From assembly GCA_035550075.1 (NCBI GenBank), contig DASZQG010000098.1, positions 1 to 48,891 on the forward strand: a DNA stretch of 48,891 nucleotides. Reading direction: 5' to 3'. This document shows positions 26,958-35,118 of the stretch, piece by piece; position 1 is the stretch's first letter, and each line of letters begins with the position of its first letter. The stretch is from AWTP1-13 sp035550075 (GTDB lineage: Bacteria > Pseudomonadota > Alphaproteobacteria > Rhizobiales > Hyphomicrobiaceae). Below the pieces are notes generated by a model. The model was not told where the DNA came from. It ran no database searches and saw only the letters and a program-made list of their open reading frames with translations. The position numbers and the translations under genes are program-made.

Positions 26958-27242
26958 CGGGGATACTCATGTGATTGTCCGCGGCACAATGGCCAGCATG
27001 GTCGGGAGCACAAGCATGGCACATGAAATCCCTTGTCGCCAACCCGCTGCGCGCAACCGGCATCGGGGGCGTGAACGGCATGGGGACTACGGAGTGCACG
27101 GCGGAGTTATCATGAAATCCCGGTGCGGCATGGAACCGCGCCATCACAGACGTATGAACCAGGCAGGAACACGTTTGCCACCATGGCGGTCACATGATGT
27201 GATCGCCATGGCGTAGATAGGGAACATGGCCGGGAGAGATCA
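26958..27242. other. Divergent spacer with palindrome and direct repeat
   Basis: This 285-base stretch separates the hydroxylase operon (minus) from the DUF1330 gene (plus) and codes for nothing recognisable. It holds a 31-bp palindrome at 27181-27211 and an 11-bp direct repeat CATGAAATCCC at 27022-27032 and 27111-27121. It is likely the shared regulatory region. Confidence 0.5.
27181..27211. promoter_or_regulatory. 31-bp near-perfect palindrome, probable operator
   Basis: Arms CCATGGCGGTCACAT (27181-27195) and ATGTGATCGCCATGG (27197-27211) match at 14 of 15 positions around one central G. It ends 31 bases before the DUF1330 start. There is no T-run, so it is not a terminator. It could be a repressor operator, or an RNA hairpin in the 5' leader. 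The inner core is TCACATGATGTGA. Confidence 0.6.
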
Positions 27243-27536
27243 ATGCCGAAAGGGTACTGGATTGCGCACGTGCAGGTCACCGACCCGGAGCGCTACAAGG
27301 ATTATACGGCGGCCAATGCCGCACCAATCCGCGCCTACGGCGGGCGCTTCATCGTGCGCGGGGGCAGCTCGCAGGTGCGCGCAGGCGCGCTCAAGGAGCG
27401 GCACGTCGTGGTCGAGTTCCCCGACTATGCCGCGGCGAAGGCCTGCTATGACTCGGCGGAATACCAGGCGGCGGCCAAGATCCGCGACACGGCCGGGAAG
27501 GTCGATCTGGTGGTGATCGAGGGTTACGAGGGCTGA
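27243..27536 (+). CDS. DUF1330 domain protein
   Basis: 97-residue ferredoxin-like-fold protein of the DUF1330 family. It has the diagnostic MPKGYWIAHVQVTDPERYKDY, then APIRAYGGRFIVRGG, HVVVEFPDYAAAKACYDSAEYQAAAKIR and VVIEGY. The function of the family is not established; it resembles monooxygenase-like dimeric alpha-beta barrels. A GGGAG ribosome site precedes the ATG. It stands as a single plus-strand gene, and the palindrome just upstream suggests dedicated regulation. Confidence 0.92.
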   Translation: MPKGYWIAHVQVTDPERYKDYTAANAAPIRAYGGRFIVRGGSSQVRAGALKERHVVVEFPDYAAAKACYDSAEYQAAAKIRDTAGKVDLVVIEGYEG

Positions 27537-27655
27537 GGGCCGGGCGCCGACCTCGGCAGACTGCAGCGGGCCGTTGGGTCAGCGGAAAGGCTTCGCTGCC
27601 GGAAGCGCCGGCGCAGGGCTCTTTTTTATATGAGGATAGTTAACCAAGCGCCTGG

Positions 27656-27671
27656 TGTTTCACGTGAAACG
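27656..27671. promoter_or_regulatory. parS centromere site (ParB binding)
   Basis: TGTTTCACGTGAAACG matches the universal chromosomal parS consensus TGTTTCACGTGAAACA at 15 of 16 positions, including the whole 14-bp palindromic core GTTTCACGTGAAAC. It lies in the non-coding gap between the DUF1330 gene and folD. In alphaproteobacteria parS sites bind ParB and lie within a few tens of kb of the origin. No parAB genes are in the window. Confidence 0.9.
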
Positions 27672-27739
27672 GGCCCAGGGAAGCAAGCCCCGAATCTGGC
27701 GGCCTGGCGGGCTTTAGGTCGGCCTGGACCGGGGGAGGG

Positions 27740-28633
27740 CTAGATCCGGCCCGCGGCGGCCGCGGCCGCCCGCAGCGTGTTTTGCAAGAGGGAGGCGATG
27801 GTCATCGGGCCAACCCCGCCGGGTACCGGGGTGATCGCCCGGGCCACATCTACCGCCTCCGCGAACGCGACATCTCCCACCAGCCGCGTCTTGCCATCCG
27901 TAGTGCCGACGCGCTGGATGCCGACGTCGATGACAATCGACCCCGGCCTCACCCAGCTTCCCCTCACGAGCTGCGCGTGCCCGACCGCGGCCACCAGCAC
28001 GTCGGCCTCGCGGCTCAGCGCCGGCAGATCGCGGGTGCGGGAGTGGGCAACCGACACGGTGCAGTTTTCGTTCAGCAGAAGCTGCGCCATCGGCTTCCCG
28101 ACGATATTCGAGCGGCCAATCACCACCGCCCGCGCACCGGCCAGGTCGGCCTGCACCGATTTGATCAGGAGGAGGCATCCCGCCGGCGTGCAGGGCACTA
28201 TCGACGGGTAGCCGCCGGCGAGCCGGCCGGCGTTGAGCGGATGAAAGCCGTCGACGTCCTTGGCCGGGTCGACCGCCTCGATCACCGCGCGCGCGTCGAT
28301 GTGGTTGGGCAGGGGCAGTTGCACCAGAATGCCATGCACGTCGCGCCGCCGGTTCAGCTCGCCGATCAGCGCCAGCAGCTCGGCCTCCGCGACGTTCGCG
28401 CTCAGCTTGTGGTCGAACGAGGCCATGCCCGCGGCCCGCGTCGCTGCCAGCTTGTTGCGGACGTAGATCTGGCTCGCCGGGTCGTCCCCGACCAGCACCA
28501 CCGCCAGCCCCGGCGTGACGCCGCGCTCGGATTTCAACCGCGCGACCCTGGTGGCGATCCCGGCGCGCAGCGCCTGCGCGGCCGCCTTGCCGTCAATGAT
28601 CAGCGCGCCGGCCATCGCCTGCTGCCCGTTCAT
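27740..28633 (-). CDS. folD: Bifunctional methylenetetrahydrofolate dehydrogenase/cyclohydrolase
   Basis: 297-residue cytosolic enzyme that interconverts 5,10-methylene-, methenyl- and 10-formyl-tetrahydrofolate. Motifs include VLVGDDPASQIYVRNK, the catalytic region with Lys, VQLPLPNHIDARAVIEAVDPAKDVDGFHPLNAG, VIGRSNIVGKPMAQLLL and TPVPGGVGPMTIASLLQNT. The ATG at 28633 overlaps the DUF167 stop by 4 bases (ATGA); an ATG 18 bases further in is an alternative. It is the last gene of a yggT-DUF167-folD run. Confidence 0.96.
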   Translation of the reverse strand: MNGQQAMAGALIIDGKAAAQALRAGIATRVARLKSERGVTPGLAVVLVGDDPASQIYVRNKLAATRAAGMASFDHKLSANVAEAELLALIGELNRRRDVHGILVQLPLPNHIDARAVIEAVDPAKDVDGFHPLNAGRLAGGYPSIVPCTPAGCLLLIKSVQADLAGARAVVIGRSNIVGKPMAQLLLNENCTVSVAHSRTRDLPALSREADVLVAAVGHAQLVRGSWVRPGSIVIDVGIQRVGTTDGKTRLVGDVAFAEAVDVARAITPVPGGVGPMTIASLLQNTLRAAAAAAGRI

Positions 28634-28959
28634 GACGCCGCGGCGAGGCGCGCCTTCACCAGCGCCTGCAGCTCGCGCGGGTCTCCCGCAATCTCCACCG
28701 TCTTGGTGCGCGCCTTGTCGCCGGCCGCGACGCTGACCCGCCCCTTGGCGATGCCCAGCCATCGCGCCAGCACCTCCTCCACCGCGCGGTTGGCCTCGCC
28801 CTTCTCCGCGACCGCGCGCACGCGCACCTTCAGCGCCGCGCCCTGCGGCGTCTCGGTGATGCCCTCGACGCGATCGGTTGCCGCTTTTGGCGTGACCCGC
28901 GTGATGATCCTGAGGCCCGTCTTGCTCTGCAGCCAGATCTCACCGCCGGCTGTCATCAT
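28630..28959 (-). CDS. DUF167 (YggU) family protein
   Basis: 109-residue protein of the UPF0235/DUF167 family. It shows the typical LRIITRVTPKAATDRVEGI, LKVRVRAVAEKGEANRAVEEVLARWLGI and VSVAAGDKARTKTVEIAGD. The function is unknown; the fold is known from structures of family members. Start and stop overlap its neighbours by 4 bases each, so yggT, this gene and folD are translationally coupled. Confidence 0.92.
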   Translation of the reverse strand: MMTAGGEIWLQSKTGLRIITRVTPKAATDRVEGITETPQGAALKVRVRAVAEKGEANRAVEEVLARWLGIAKGRVSVAAGDKARTKTVEIAGDPRELQALVKARLAAAS

Positions 28960-29246
28960 ATGAAAAGCTTCGCCAGGTTCGTCAGCACGACCGACTGCAC
29001 GAACGCGCACGCCAGGATCAGGACCACCGGCGAAATGTCGATCCCACCCAGATCCGGCAGCATGCGGCGAATCGGGCGCAGCAGCGGCTCTGTCAGCGCG
29101 TTCAGTGCCTGCCAGAGCGAGCGTACGAAATTGTTGTAGGGATTGATGACGTTGAACGCGATCAGCCAGCTCATCACCGCGCCGGCGATGATGATATAGA
29201 TGTAGAGTGTAATCAAAGAGCTGATGAAGTTGAGCAGTTCAAGCAT
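28956..29246 (-). CDS. YggT family integral membrane protein
   Basis: 96-residue membrane protein with two hydrophobic spans (LITLYIYIIIAGAVMSWLIAF and IDISPVVLILACAFVQSVVL) separated by the family loop NPYNNFVRSLWQALNALTEPLLRPIRRMLPDLGG. YggT-like proteins are linked to cell-shape or osmotic functions without a settled mechanism. First gene of the yggT-DUF167-folD run; its promoter must lie in the 228-base gap to the tRNA gene. Confidence 0.92.
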   Translation of the reverse strand: MLELLNFISSLITLYIYIIIAGAVMSWLIAFNVINPYNNFVRSLWQALNALTEPLLRPIRRMLPDLGGIDISPVVLILACAFVQSVVLTNLAKLFI

Positions 29247-29433
29247 GGCGGATCCCTGGCGGCGCGTTGTGTGGGTTTAAAGGCCGCCGCCCTATCCGAC
29301 AAGAGGCGCCGGCCTTCCCTCCCAGGAGCCTCGGGCCGGAAGGCCGTGCCCGGCGGTTTCTTCTCCACAGCCGCGGCGCAGACCATGTGCAGCTTGGGTC
29401 ATCCGCCGGGCTCGCGTCGCCGCCGCCCTTTGC

Positions 29434-29462
29434 TTGACAAGGCGAAGCCCCGGCAACTAAAT
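29434..29462 (+). promoter_or_regulatory. Sigma-70 promoter of tRNA-Ala
   Basis: A perfect -35 box TTGACA (29434-29439) is followed after 17 bases by CTAAAT (29457-29462). The first base of the mature tRNA lies 13 bases after the -10 box, leaving a leader of a few bases. The rest of the 29247-29433 spacer shows nothing clear. Confidence 0.75.
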
Positions 29463-29474
29463 GGCCGCGACCTC

Positions 29475-29550
29475 GGGGCCGTAGCTCAGATGGGAGAGCG
29501 CTGCAATCGCACTGCAGAGGTCAGGGGTTCGATTCCCCTCGGCTCCACCA
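29475..29550 (+). tRNA. tRNA-Ala (anticodon CGC)
   Basis: 76 bases including an encoded CCA. The cloverleaf folds as acceptor GGGGCCG with CGGCTCC (one G-C/U-type variation), D arm GCTC with GAGC, anticodon stem CTGCA with TGCAG around loop ATCGCAC (anticodon CGC, codon GCG), variable AGGTC, and T arm AGGGG-TTCGATT-CCCCT. The G3-C/U70 region and overall sequence fit alanine tRNAs. Confidence 0.95.
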
Positions 29551-29611
29551 ATTAATTCAAGCCTTTACCTGCTTTCCCCAAAATTCGCGAAATCGGCCGC
29601 CCGCGCCCTGC

Positions 29612-30925
29612 TCACCGCAGCGCCGCCGGCAGCCACAGCGCAAGCTGGGGCATGGCGAGAAGCAGGCCCAGCCCGATGAGCTGGAGAACCATGAACTGCA
29701 TCATGCCCGCGTAAATGTCCGACAGCTTCCAATCGGGCACCACGCCTTTCAGGAAGTAGGCTGACAGCGCAACCGGCGGCGACAGCCATGCGGTCTGCAG
29801 GCAAACCGCCACGAGCGTGCAGAACCAGATCAGGTCGATGCCAAGCTTGTGGACGAGCGGAAGGAGGATTGGAACCACGATCAGAACGATGGGCACCCAC
29901 TCCAGCGGCCAGCCCAGCACGAAGATCACCGCCAGGATCAGGATCAGCATCACCATCGGCGAGAACGGAAGATTGAGCAGCCCTTCCGCGATCATGTTGG
30001 CCGAGCCGAGCCGGGAGAAGACCGCGCCAAAGTAGTTCGACGCCGCAACGAGCAGGAGGATCATGCACGAGACCTCCAGCGTCGCGTAGACCGACCGCTT
30101 CAGCTTGTCCCAGCTCATCGTGCGCGACACCAGGGTCATCAGGAACACGACCAGCGCCCCGCAGGCGCCCGCGTCGGTCGGGGTCGCGATGCCCGCAAGG
30201 ATAACCCCGAGGGTCGCCAGAATAACAATGACGACGGGCATCACGCCGAGCATGAGCTCCTTGGCCACGGCGAGCACTGACCCGAGGCGCTCGTCTTCGG
30301 GCAAGGGCGGCCCGACGGAAGGGTCCAGGTAGCTGCGCACCACGCAGTAGAAAATGTAGAGAGCGGCGAGCACGAACCCCGGCAGCACGGCGGCTGCGAA
30401 CAGGTCGGTGGTCGGCACGCCGACCACCGGGCCCATCACGATCAGCATCACGGAGGGCGGGATCAGGATGCCGAGGGTCCCGCCGGCCGTAATGGCGCCC
30501 GCGGAAATTCGGATGTTGTAGCCGCTCCTTTTCATGGTGGGCCCCGCCATCACGCCGAGCAGGGTCACCGAGGAGCCGACGATGCCGGTGGCTGCGGCGA
30601 AAATGGTCGCCGTAATGAGCACGGCGATGTAGAGCGACCCACGCACGCCCGCAAGCAGTTGCTGGATTCCTCTGAATAATCGCTCCATCAGCCCCGACTG
30701 TTCGAGCAGATAGCCCATGAACAGGAAGAAGGGCACCGAAGCGAGCGATGTTTCCTTCATGACCGAGAAGAATTGAATTGTCATGAGGTAGAGTGCGATC
30801 GGGCCGAGCGCCAGGTAGCCCACTCCCAGCGCAATCCCGATCAGCGTGAAAGCGATCGGAAAGCCGGCGAAGATGGCGATGAACAGGATCGCCAGCGAAA
30901 CGATACCGAGCCACTCCTCAGACAT
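29612..30925 (-). CDS. dctM: TRAP transporter large permease (DctM)
   Basis: 437-residue inner-membrane subunit with about twelve helices. The N-terminus WLGIVSLAILFIAIFAGFPIAFTLIGIALGVGYLALG and FFLFMGYLLEQSGLMERLF are typical, as are GAITAGGTLGILIPPSVMLIVMG and LEWVPIVLIVVPILLPLVHKLGIDLIWF. The ATG at 30925 is chosen to fit the family start; the upstream frame is a shadow of dctQ. It overlaps the dctQ 3' end by 8 bases. Drives Na+- or H+-coupled uptake of an organic acid. Confidence 0.95.
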   Translation of the reverse strand: MSEEWLGIVSLAILFIAIFAGFPIAFTLIGIALGVGYLALGPIALYLMTIQFFSVMKETSLASVPFFLFMGYLLEQSGLMERLFRGIQQLLAGVRGSLYIAVLITATIFAAATGIVGSSVTLLGVMAGPTMKRSGYNIRISAGAITAGGTLGILIPPSVMLIVMGPVVGVPTTDLFAAAVLPGFVLAALYIFYCVVRSYLDPSVGPPLPEDERLGSVLAVAKELMLGVMPVVIVILATLGVILAGIATPTDAGACGALVVFLMTLVSRTMSWDKLKRSVYATLEVSCMILLLVAASNYFGAVFSRLGSANMIAEGLLNLPFSPMVMLILILAVIFVLGWPLEWVPIVLIVVPILLPLVHKLGIDLIWFCTLVAVCLQTAWLSPPVALSAYFLKGVVPDWKLSDIYAGMMQFMVLQLIGLGLLLAMPQLALWLPAALR

Positions 30926-31490
30926 CGCCTTTCTCCACCCCGGGCGCGAGCGTTGGGCGGGCGATCCACTCTCCGGCCCGGAACGCATGAATTGAGCGCA
31001 GCAGCTCGGCGATTCCCTGCAGCAGCAGCAGCACGCAGGTGACCGGCATGACAAACTTCAGCGGATAAATCACCGGCATCCACGGGCTCGAGACGACCCG
31101 TTCACCGCGCAGATACGAAACCCAGAAGTAGTCCCAGGTGACGGCGAGGAGGGCGATCAGAGGCGGAAAAAAGAAGATCACGTAGCAGATGATATCGACG
31201 AGGCCCTGCCAGCGCACAGGCCATTGCGCGTAAAGGCTGTCGGTGCGGATGTGCCCGGCGCGCATGAGCGTATAGGCCGAGCCCAGCATGAAAAAGCTGC
31301 CATAGAGCATGTAGGTCATGTCGTACGCCCAGATGGTGGGCGCGTTGAAGAAGTAGCGCGCCACCACCTCCCAGGCGAGGCTGAGCACCATCGGGACGAT
31401 CAGCCAGGCTACGATCCGGCCGGACCACAGGCTGATGCCGTCAAAGAAGCTCACCGCGCGCAACAGCGCGGGCGAAGCCTGCGTGGTCAT
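30918..31490 (-). CDS. dctQ: TRAP transporter small permease (DctQ)
   Basis: 190-residue four-helix membrane subunit. It has FFDGISLWSGRIVAWLIVPMVLSLAWEVVARYFFNAPTIWAYDMTYMLYGSFFMLGSAYTLMRAGHIRTD, an almost textbook DctQ N-terminal half, and a third and fourth span further on (VIFFFPPLIALLAVTWDYFW, FVMPVTCVLLLLQGI). It lies 61 bases after dctP and overlaps dctM. Confidence 0.94.
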   Translation of the reverse strand: MTTQASPALLRAVSFFDGISLWSGRIVAWLIVPMVLSLAWEVVARYFFNAPTIWAYDMTYMLYGSFFMLGSAYTLMRAGHIRTDSLYAQWPVRWQGLVDIICYVIFFFPPLIALLAVTWDYFWVSYLRGERVVSSPWMPVIYPLKFVMPVTCVLLLLQGIAELLRSIHAFRAGEWIARPTLAPGVEKGDV

Positions 31491-31551
31491 TGCATCCCCC
31501 TAGGATTTCCCCGGACCTTATAGGGGCGGGCGGCCGCCCGCCCCCGTTGCT

Positions 31552-32646
31552 CTATTTCTTGAGCGCGGAATTTCCGAGCTCGGAATAGAGGTCGATGATC
31601 TTGGTCCAGTACGGCACGACTGTCTTTGCGAACTTGCGCTGGCTGTCCAGCACCTCTTTGAAAAAGGCGTCCTTCGCCGCGTAGCGATCGAGCACGACAT
31701 TGGTCGCGCGCACGAACTCGGGGAAGAAGTCCTTCGGTGTGTCCAGCACCTGCACGCCGTATTTCTCGCGCAGCTCGATGATCGCCTCGGCGTTGCGATA
31801 CACGTTGAAGGAGTAGGTCTCCATCATCGAGGCCATGGCAGCGCCGCGCATGATCTCCTGCACGTCGGCGGGCTGCTTGTTCCACCAGGTCTTGTTGAAC
31901 AGCACTTCGCCGACGTCGGTCGACTGATGCAGACCCTGCAGGTAGTAGTATTTCCAGACCGTCTGCAGGCCGAGGTTGCGGTCGTCCGCCGGTCCGATCC
32001 ATTCGGCTGCATCGATGGTGCCGCGCTGGGCGGCGGGCACGATTTCGCCGCCGGGCAGCGCGACCGCCGCGATTCCCATCTCCTTGAAGATCTCACCCGT
32101 GATGCCCGGCGGTGCGCGGTACTTGAGGGTCTTGAAGTCCGCGACGTCCTTGATCGGCCGCTTGAACCAGCCGAGCGGATCGGGCCCCATCGGCTGCAGC
32201 AACAGCGGCTGGACGTTGACCTTCAGGATGTCTGAATAGAAGCGCTCGTAGAGCTTCATGCCGCCGCCTTCGAGCAGCCAGGCCATGTGCGAGATCTGAT
32301 CGAGACCCGCGCCGGAACCCGCCATTGGATTGGAGAAGATGCCGGCGGCGGGATGTTTGCCGGACCAATAGTGGGTCCACGCATATCCGGCCTCGACGAT
32401 ACCCTTGTCCACCGCGTCAAGGATCTCGAAGGCCGGCACGATGGCTCCGTCAGGGAGTACCTCGATTTTGACGCGGCCGTTCGACATTTTGTCGACCCGT
32501 TCGGCGTAGCGTTTCAGCAGCTCGAAATAGATGCTGGCGGACGGCACGGCCGTCTGCATCCGCACCTTCTGCTGCGCGAGCGCTACCGAGGCTGGCGTGA
32601 TCAGCGCCAGCGCCAGCAGTGCGGCCATCAGATTTCTCAGCTTCAT
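31552..32646 (-). CDS. dctP: TRAP transporter substrate-binding protein (DctP)
   Basis: 364-residue periplasmic binding protein. The ATG at 32646 follows a GGGAGG ribosome site and gives a signal peptide (MKLRNLMAALLALALITPAS, then VALAQQ). The mature protein starts VRMQTAVPSASIYFELLKRYAERVDKMSNGRVKIEVLPDGAIV and includes the TRAP signature GGEIVPAAQRGTIDAAEWIGP, plus WWNKQP. It resembles the subgroup annotated as binding mannitol, 2-oxo acids or aromatic acids. It lies downstream of the SAF-oxidoreductase gene on the same strand. Confidence 0.93.
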   Translation of the reverse strand: MKLRNLMAALLALALITPASVALAQQKVRMQTAVPSASIYFELLKRYAERVDKMSNGRVKIEVLPDGAIVPAFEILDAVDKGIVEAGYAWTHYWSGKHPAAGIFSNPMAGSGAGLDQISHMAWLLEGGGMKLYERFYSDILKVNVQPLLLQPMGPDPLGWFKRPIKDVADFKTLKYRAPPGITGEIFKEMGIAAVALPGGEIVPAAQRGTIDAAEWIGPADDRNLGLQTVWKYYYLQGLHQSTDVGEVLFNKTWWNKQPADVQEIMRGAAMASMMETYSFNVYRNAEAIIELREKYGVQVLDTPKDFFPEFVRATNVVLDRYAAKDAFFKEVLDSQRKFAKTVVPYWTKIIDLYSELGNSALKK

Positions 32647-32977
32647 TCGCTTCCTCCCATATTCATTGTGGAGCACCGATTTTGTGCCCGGGTGATCCAT
32701 GGGCAGCTTCACATGTTTCCCTGGGGGCGACAACTTGAGCCGCAGGAACGGGAGCCTTGCGCAAGGCATTGCCAATTTTGGCTTTGACAGTGCCGGCGGG
32801 GGGCTGACAATCAGCGTTGGCCGTTGCTTTGGGCCTGCCTCCTCCCTCGGGATGAGGCGCGAGCTTCTTGCCTGCTACGCCGTTGGCATCGGTGTATACC
32901 GCATACCAAGGGTAGGGGAGGCGGATGGTGCGCCATCGCCGCCAGCCCAGGCGGGGCTGGCGCCTGACAGGGGACCG
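32647..32977. other. 331-base gap before dctP, no gene seen
   Basis: No credible coding frame is present between the oxidoreductase and the TRAP binding protein. It should contain the promoter for dctPQM or a read-through spacer. No convincing promoter boxes or large palindromes were identified by eye. Confidence 0.4.
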
Positions 32978-34282
32978 CTAGGCGAACCGGCGCTCCATCT
33001 CGCGGCGCGCCCTGAGTGTCTCGTCGCCGTCCGCCAGCTCCACGTCGGACCAGCTCAGCGTCGATCCTTCCGCGACGCCGCGTTTGATGCGGATTCCGTG
33101 GGCGAGCCCGATCGGAAGCGCTCCAGCCCGCAGGCTGTCGTCGGCCCGCATCGCGCGGCCCCACACCATGAAGCCGCCCTCGCCGTCCAGAACTTCGCCC
33201 GGGCGCAGATCGCGCTTGGCGGTGGCGACCACGTCGGCGCGGAAGGCGTTCGCCTGACCGGTCGGCTCGCCGCGCAGCGCCGCCGACAGGATCGAGACGT
33301 TCAACTCCAGCCCGATCAGGTGGTAGGGCTTGAACATCGCCGCATAGCGGCCGCTGCTGTCCGTCTTCAGCCCATACTGGCGAAAACAATCCGCGGCATA
33401 GTCGTTGGGAGCCTCGAACACGGCGTAGACGCCCCAGCGCAGGTCGCGATGCACGGGGCGGCCGTCCCGCTCCAGCGAGGACACGACTTCGGCGATTCCC
33501 CCATGCTCGAGGATGCCACCCGCGCTCCTTGGGCGCATCACATGCGGCAGGTCGTCGGCACCGCACGGCGGAAACGCCAGCCCTTCGCTCGGCACGTCGA
33601 GGCCCGTGGCGTTGGCAATGGCCGCCATCTCGATGGCCGATTTGGTGCCGTCGAGGAACGAGTTGAACATTTGCGGGTTGAGGCCGGCCGCGGCCGCCTC
33701 CTCGCGGGTGAAGCCGTAATGCTCCCACACGTCGTCGGGCGTCACCTTATGATAGACGGGAAGGTACTTGGTGCCCTTGCCCGCGGCGATGACACGAAAC
33801 CCGGTCGCCCGCGCCCAGTCGACGATTTCGGCGGTGAGTGCGGGCTGATCGCCATAAGCGAGCGAGTACACCACGCCCGCCTTGCGCGCCTCCTCCGCCA
33901 GCAGCGGGCCGACGAGGACATCCGCCTCCACGTTGACCATCACAACATGGCGACCGTTCCTGATTGCCGCGCGCGCATGGCGCAGGCCCGCCGCCGGATT
34001 GCCGGTCGCCTCGACAACCACCTCGACGTCGCTGCGGTCCATGGCGGCGATCGCATCGTCGGTGAACTGCGTCGCCGCCAGGCGCGCCTCGTCCCAGCCG
34101 ACGGTCCGGCACGCGGCCTTCGCCCGATCTGGGGAGAGGTCGCAGATGACCGGCACCTCCAGGCCCGGCGTGTGCGGGACCTGGGACAGGAACATCGATC
34201 CGAACTTGCCCGCGCCGATCAGCGCCACGCGCACGGGCTTGCCTGCGTCGTGGCGCTTCAGCAGCAACCGGTAAAGGCTCAC
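32978..34282 (-). CDS. NAD(P)-binding oxidoreductase with C-terminal SAF domain
   Basis: 434-residue protein. The N-terminal Rossmann domain (PVRVALIGAGKFGSMFLSQVPHTPGLEVPVICDLSPDRA, then VVVEATGNPAAGLRHARAAIRNGRHVVMVNVEADVLVGPLLAEEA) resembles homoserine dehydrogenase. The C-terminal part (DLRPGEVLDGEGGFMVWGRA... LPIGLAHGIRIKRGVAEGSTLSWSDVEL) is an SAF domain, as in antifreeze proteins, FlgA and altronate dehydratase. Family members are often misnamed flagellar FlgA. They are linked to sugar-acid or polyol catabolism, but the reaction here is unknown. The GTG at 34282 lies 5 bases after the PhyH stop. Confidence 0.85.
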   Translation of the reverse strand: MSLYRLLLKRHDAGKPVRVALIGAGKFGSMFLSQVPHTPGLEVPVICDLSPDRAKAACRTVGWDEARLAATQFTDDAIAAMDRSDVEVVVEATGNPAAGLRHARAAIRNGRHVVMVNVEADVLVGPLLAEEARKAGVVYSLAYGDQPALTAEIVDWARATGFRVIAAGKGTKYLPVYHKVTPDDVWEHYGFTREEAAAAGLNPQMFNSFLDGTKSAIEMAAIANATGLDVPSEGLAFPPCGADDLPHVMRPRSAGGILEHGGIAEVVSSLERDGRPVHRDLRWGVYAVFEAPNDYAADCFRQYGLKTDSSGRYAAMFKPYHLIGLELNVSILSAALRGEPTGQANAFRADVVATAKRDLRPGEVLDGEGGFMVWGRAMRADDSLRAGALPIGLAHGIRIKRGVAEGSTLSWSDVELADGDETLRARREMERRFA

Positions 34283-34287
34283 GCGAG

Positions 34288-35088
34288 CTACTCGGCGGCC
34301 TGGCGGGCGCTGCGGGCCAGCTTTTTCAGCGCGTCGTCGGCGACCGGCTTGATCGGCGTGAAGTCGCGGTGCGCGATGAACTCCGGCCGCGTGGGCGTGC
34401 GGATGTAGTTGGAGACCGCGTTCAGCGTCAGGTACACGATCTTGCGCGGATAGGGCGTGATGTTGCCCGCGGAGCCGTGTACCAGGTTGCCGTGGAACAT
34501 CAGCACGCCGCCCGGCTTGCCGACTGGCGCGACGATGCCTCCTTCCTTCACCAGCCGCGACACTGTCTCTTCGTCCAACGTCCACAGCGGATACGACGTC
34601 GTCTGCTTGTCGTGTGAAGCCTTGAGGTCGCCGGCCGTCTGGCTCCTGGGAACCAGCAGCAGCGGGCCGTTGATGTGCATCACCTCGTCCAGGAACACCG
34701 AGATGTTCATGGCGCGCGGCTCGGGCATGCCGTCATCGCGCTTCCAGGTGCCGTAGTCCTGGTGCCACTGCCAGACCTCGCCGGTGAAGGCCGATTTGGC
34801 GTTGATCTTGAACTGGTGCATGTAGAGCTTCTCGCCGAAGATCTGCTCCACGGGCTCGATCAGGCGCGGGTGAGCACCCAGGATGCGAAACGGCTCGCTA
34901 TAGGTATGCGCGGCGAAGGCCGTGCGCGGGGCGCCGCTCTTCTCGCGCCACACTTCGGGGCGCTGCTGGCGGTAGATCGCCTCCGCCTCCGCTTTCATCA
35001 GCCCTACTTCCTCCGCATCGAACACTTCCGGCAGGAAGAGCCAGCCTTCGGTGCGGAACGTTTCAATCTGCTGTGGGCTGAGCTTCAT
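34288..35088 (-). CDS. Phytanoyl-CoA dioxygenase (PhyH)/EctD-like hydroxylase
   Basis: 266-residue Fe(II)/2-oxoglutarate oxygenase. The iron ligands are H109-x-D111 (WQWHQDYGTW) and H204 (LVHGSAGNITPYPR), with R215 likely binding 2-oxoglutarate. The blocks WHQDYGTWKRDDGMPEPRAM and NGPLLLVPRSQ are strikingly like ectoine hydroxylase EctD. No ectoine biosynthesis or degradation genes lie nearby, so the substrate is open. It sits between gntR (30 bases) and the SAF-oxidoreductase (5 bases), forming one operon. Confidence 0.9.
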   Translation of the reverse strand: MKLSPQQIETFRTEGWLFLPEVFDAEEVGLMKAEAEAIYRQQRPEVWREKSGAPRTAFAAHTYSEPFRILGAHPRLIEPVEQIFGEKLYMHQFKINAKSAFTGEVWQWHQDYGTWKRDDGMPEPRAMNISVFLDEVMHINGPLLLVPRSQTAGDLKASHDKQTTSYPLWTLDEETVSRLVKEGGIVAPVGKPGGVLMFHGNLVHGSAGNITPYPRKIVYLTLNAVSNYIRTPTRPEFIAHRDFTPIKPVADDALKKLARSARQAAE

Positions 35089-35118
35089 GGGCGGTCCTCC
35101 TGTCCGTTTCGTTTGCGC

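Noticed and set aside
27022..27121. 11-bp direct repeat CATGAAATCCC
   Set aside because: Two copies 89 bases apart could be chance in a short spacer; kept only as a remark under the spacer feature.
27590..27640. Intrinsic terminator after the DUF1330 gene
   Set aside because: A T-run is present, but the short GCCGG/CCGGC stem is not adjacent to it, so support is too weak.
34288..35088. Ectoine hydroxylase EctD
   Set aside because: Active-site blocks are similar, but no ectABC or eut genes are near, and the neighbours point to another substrate.
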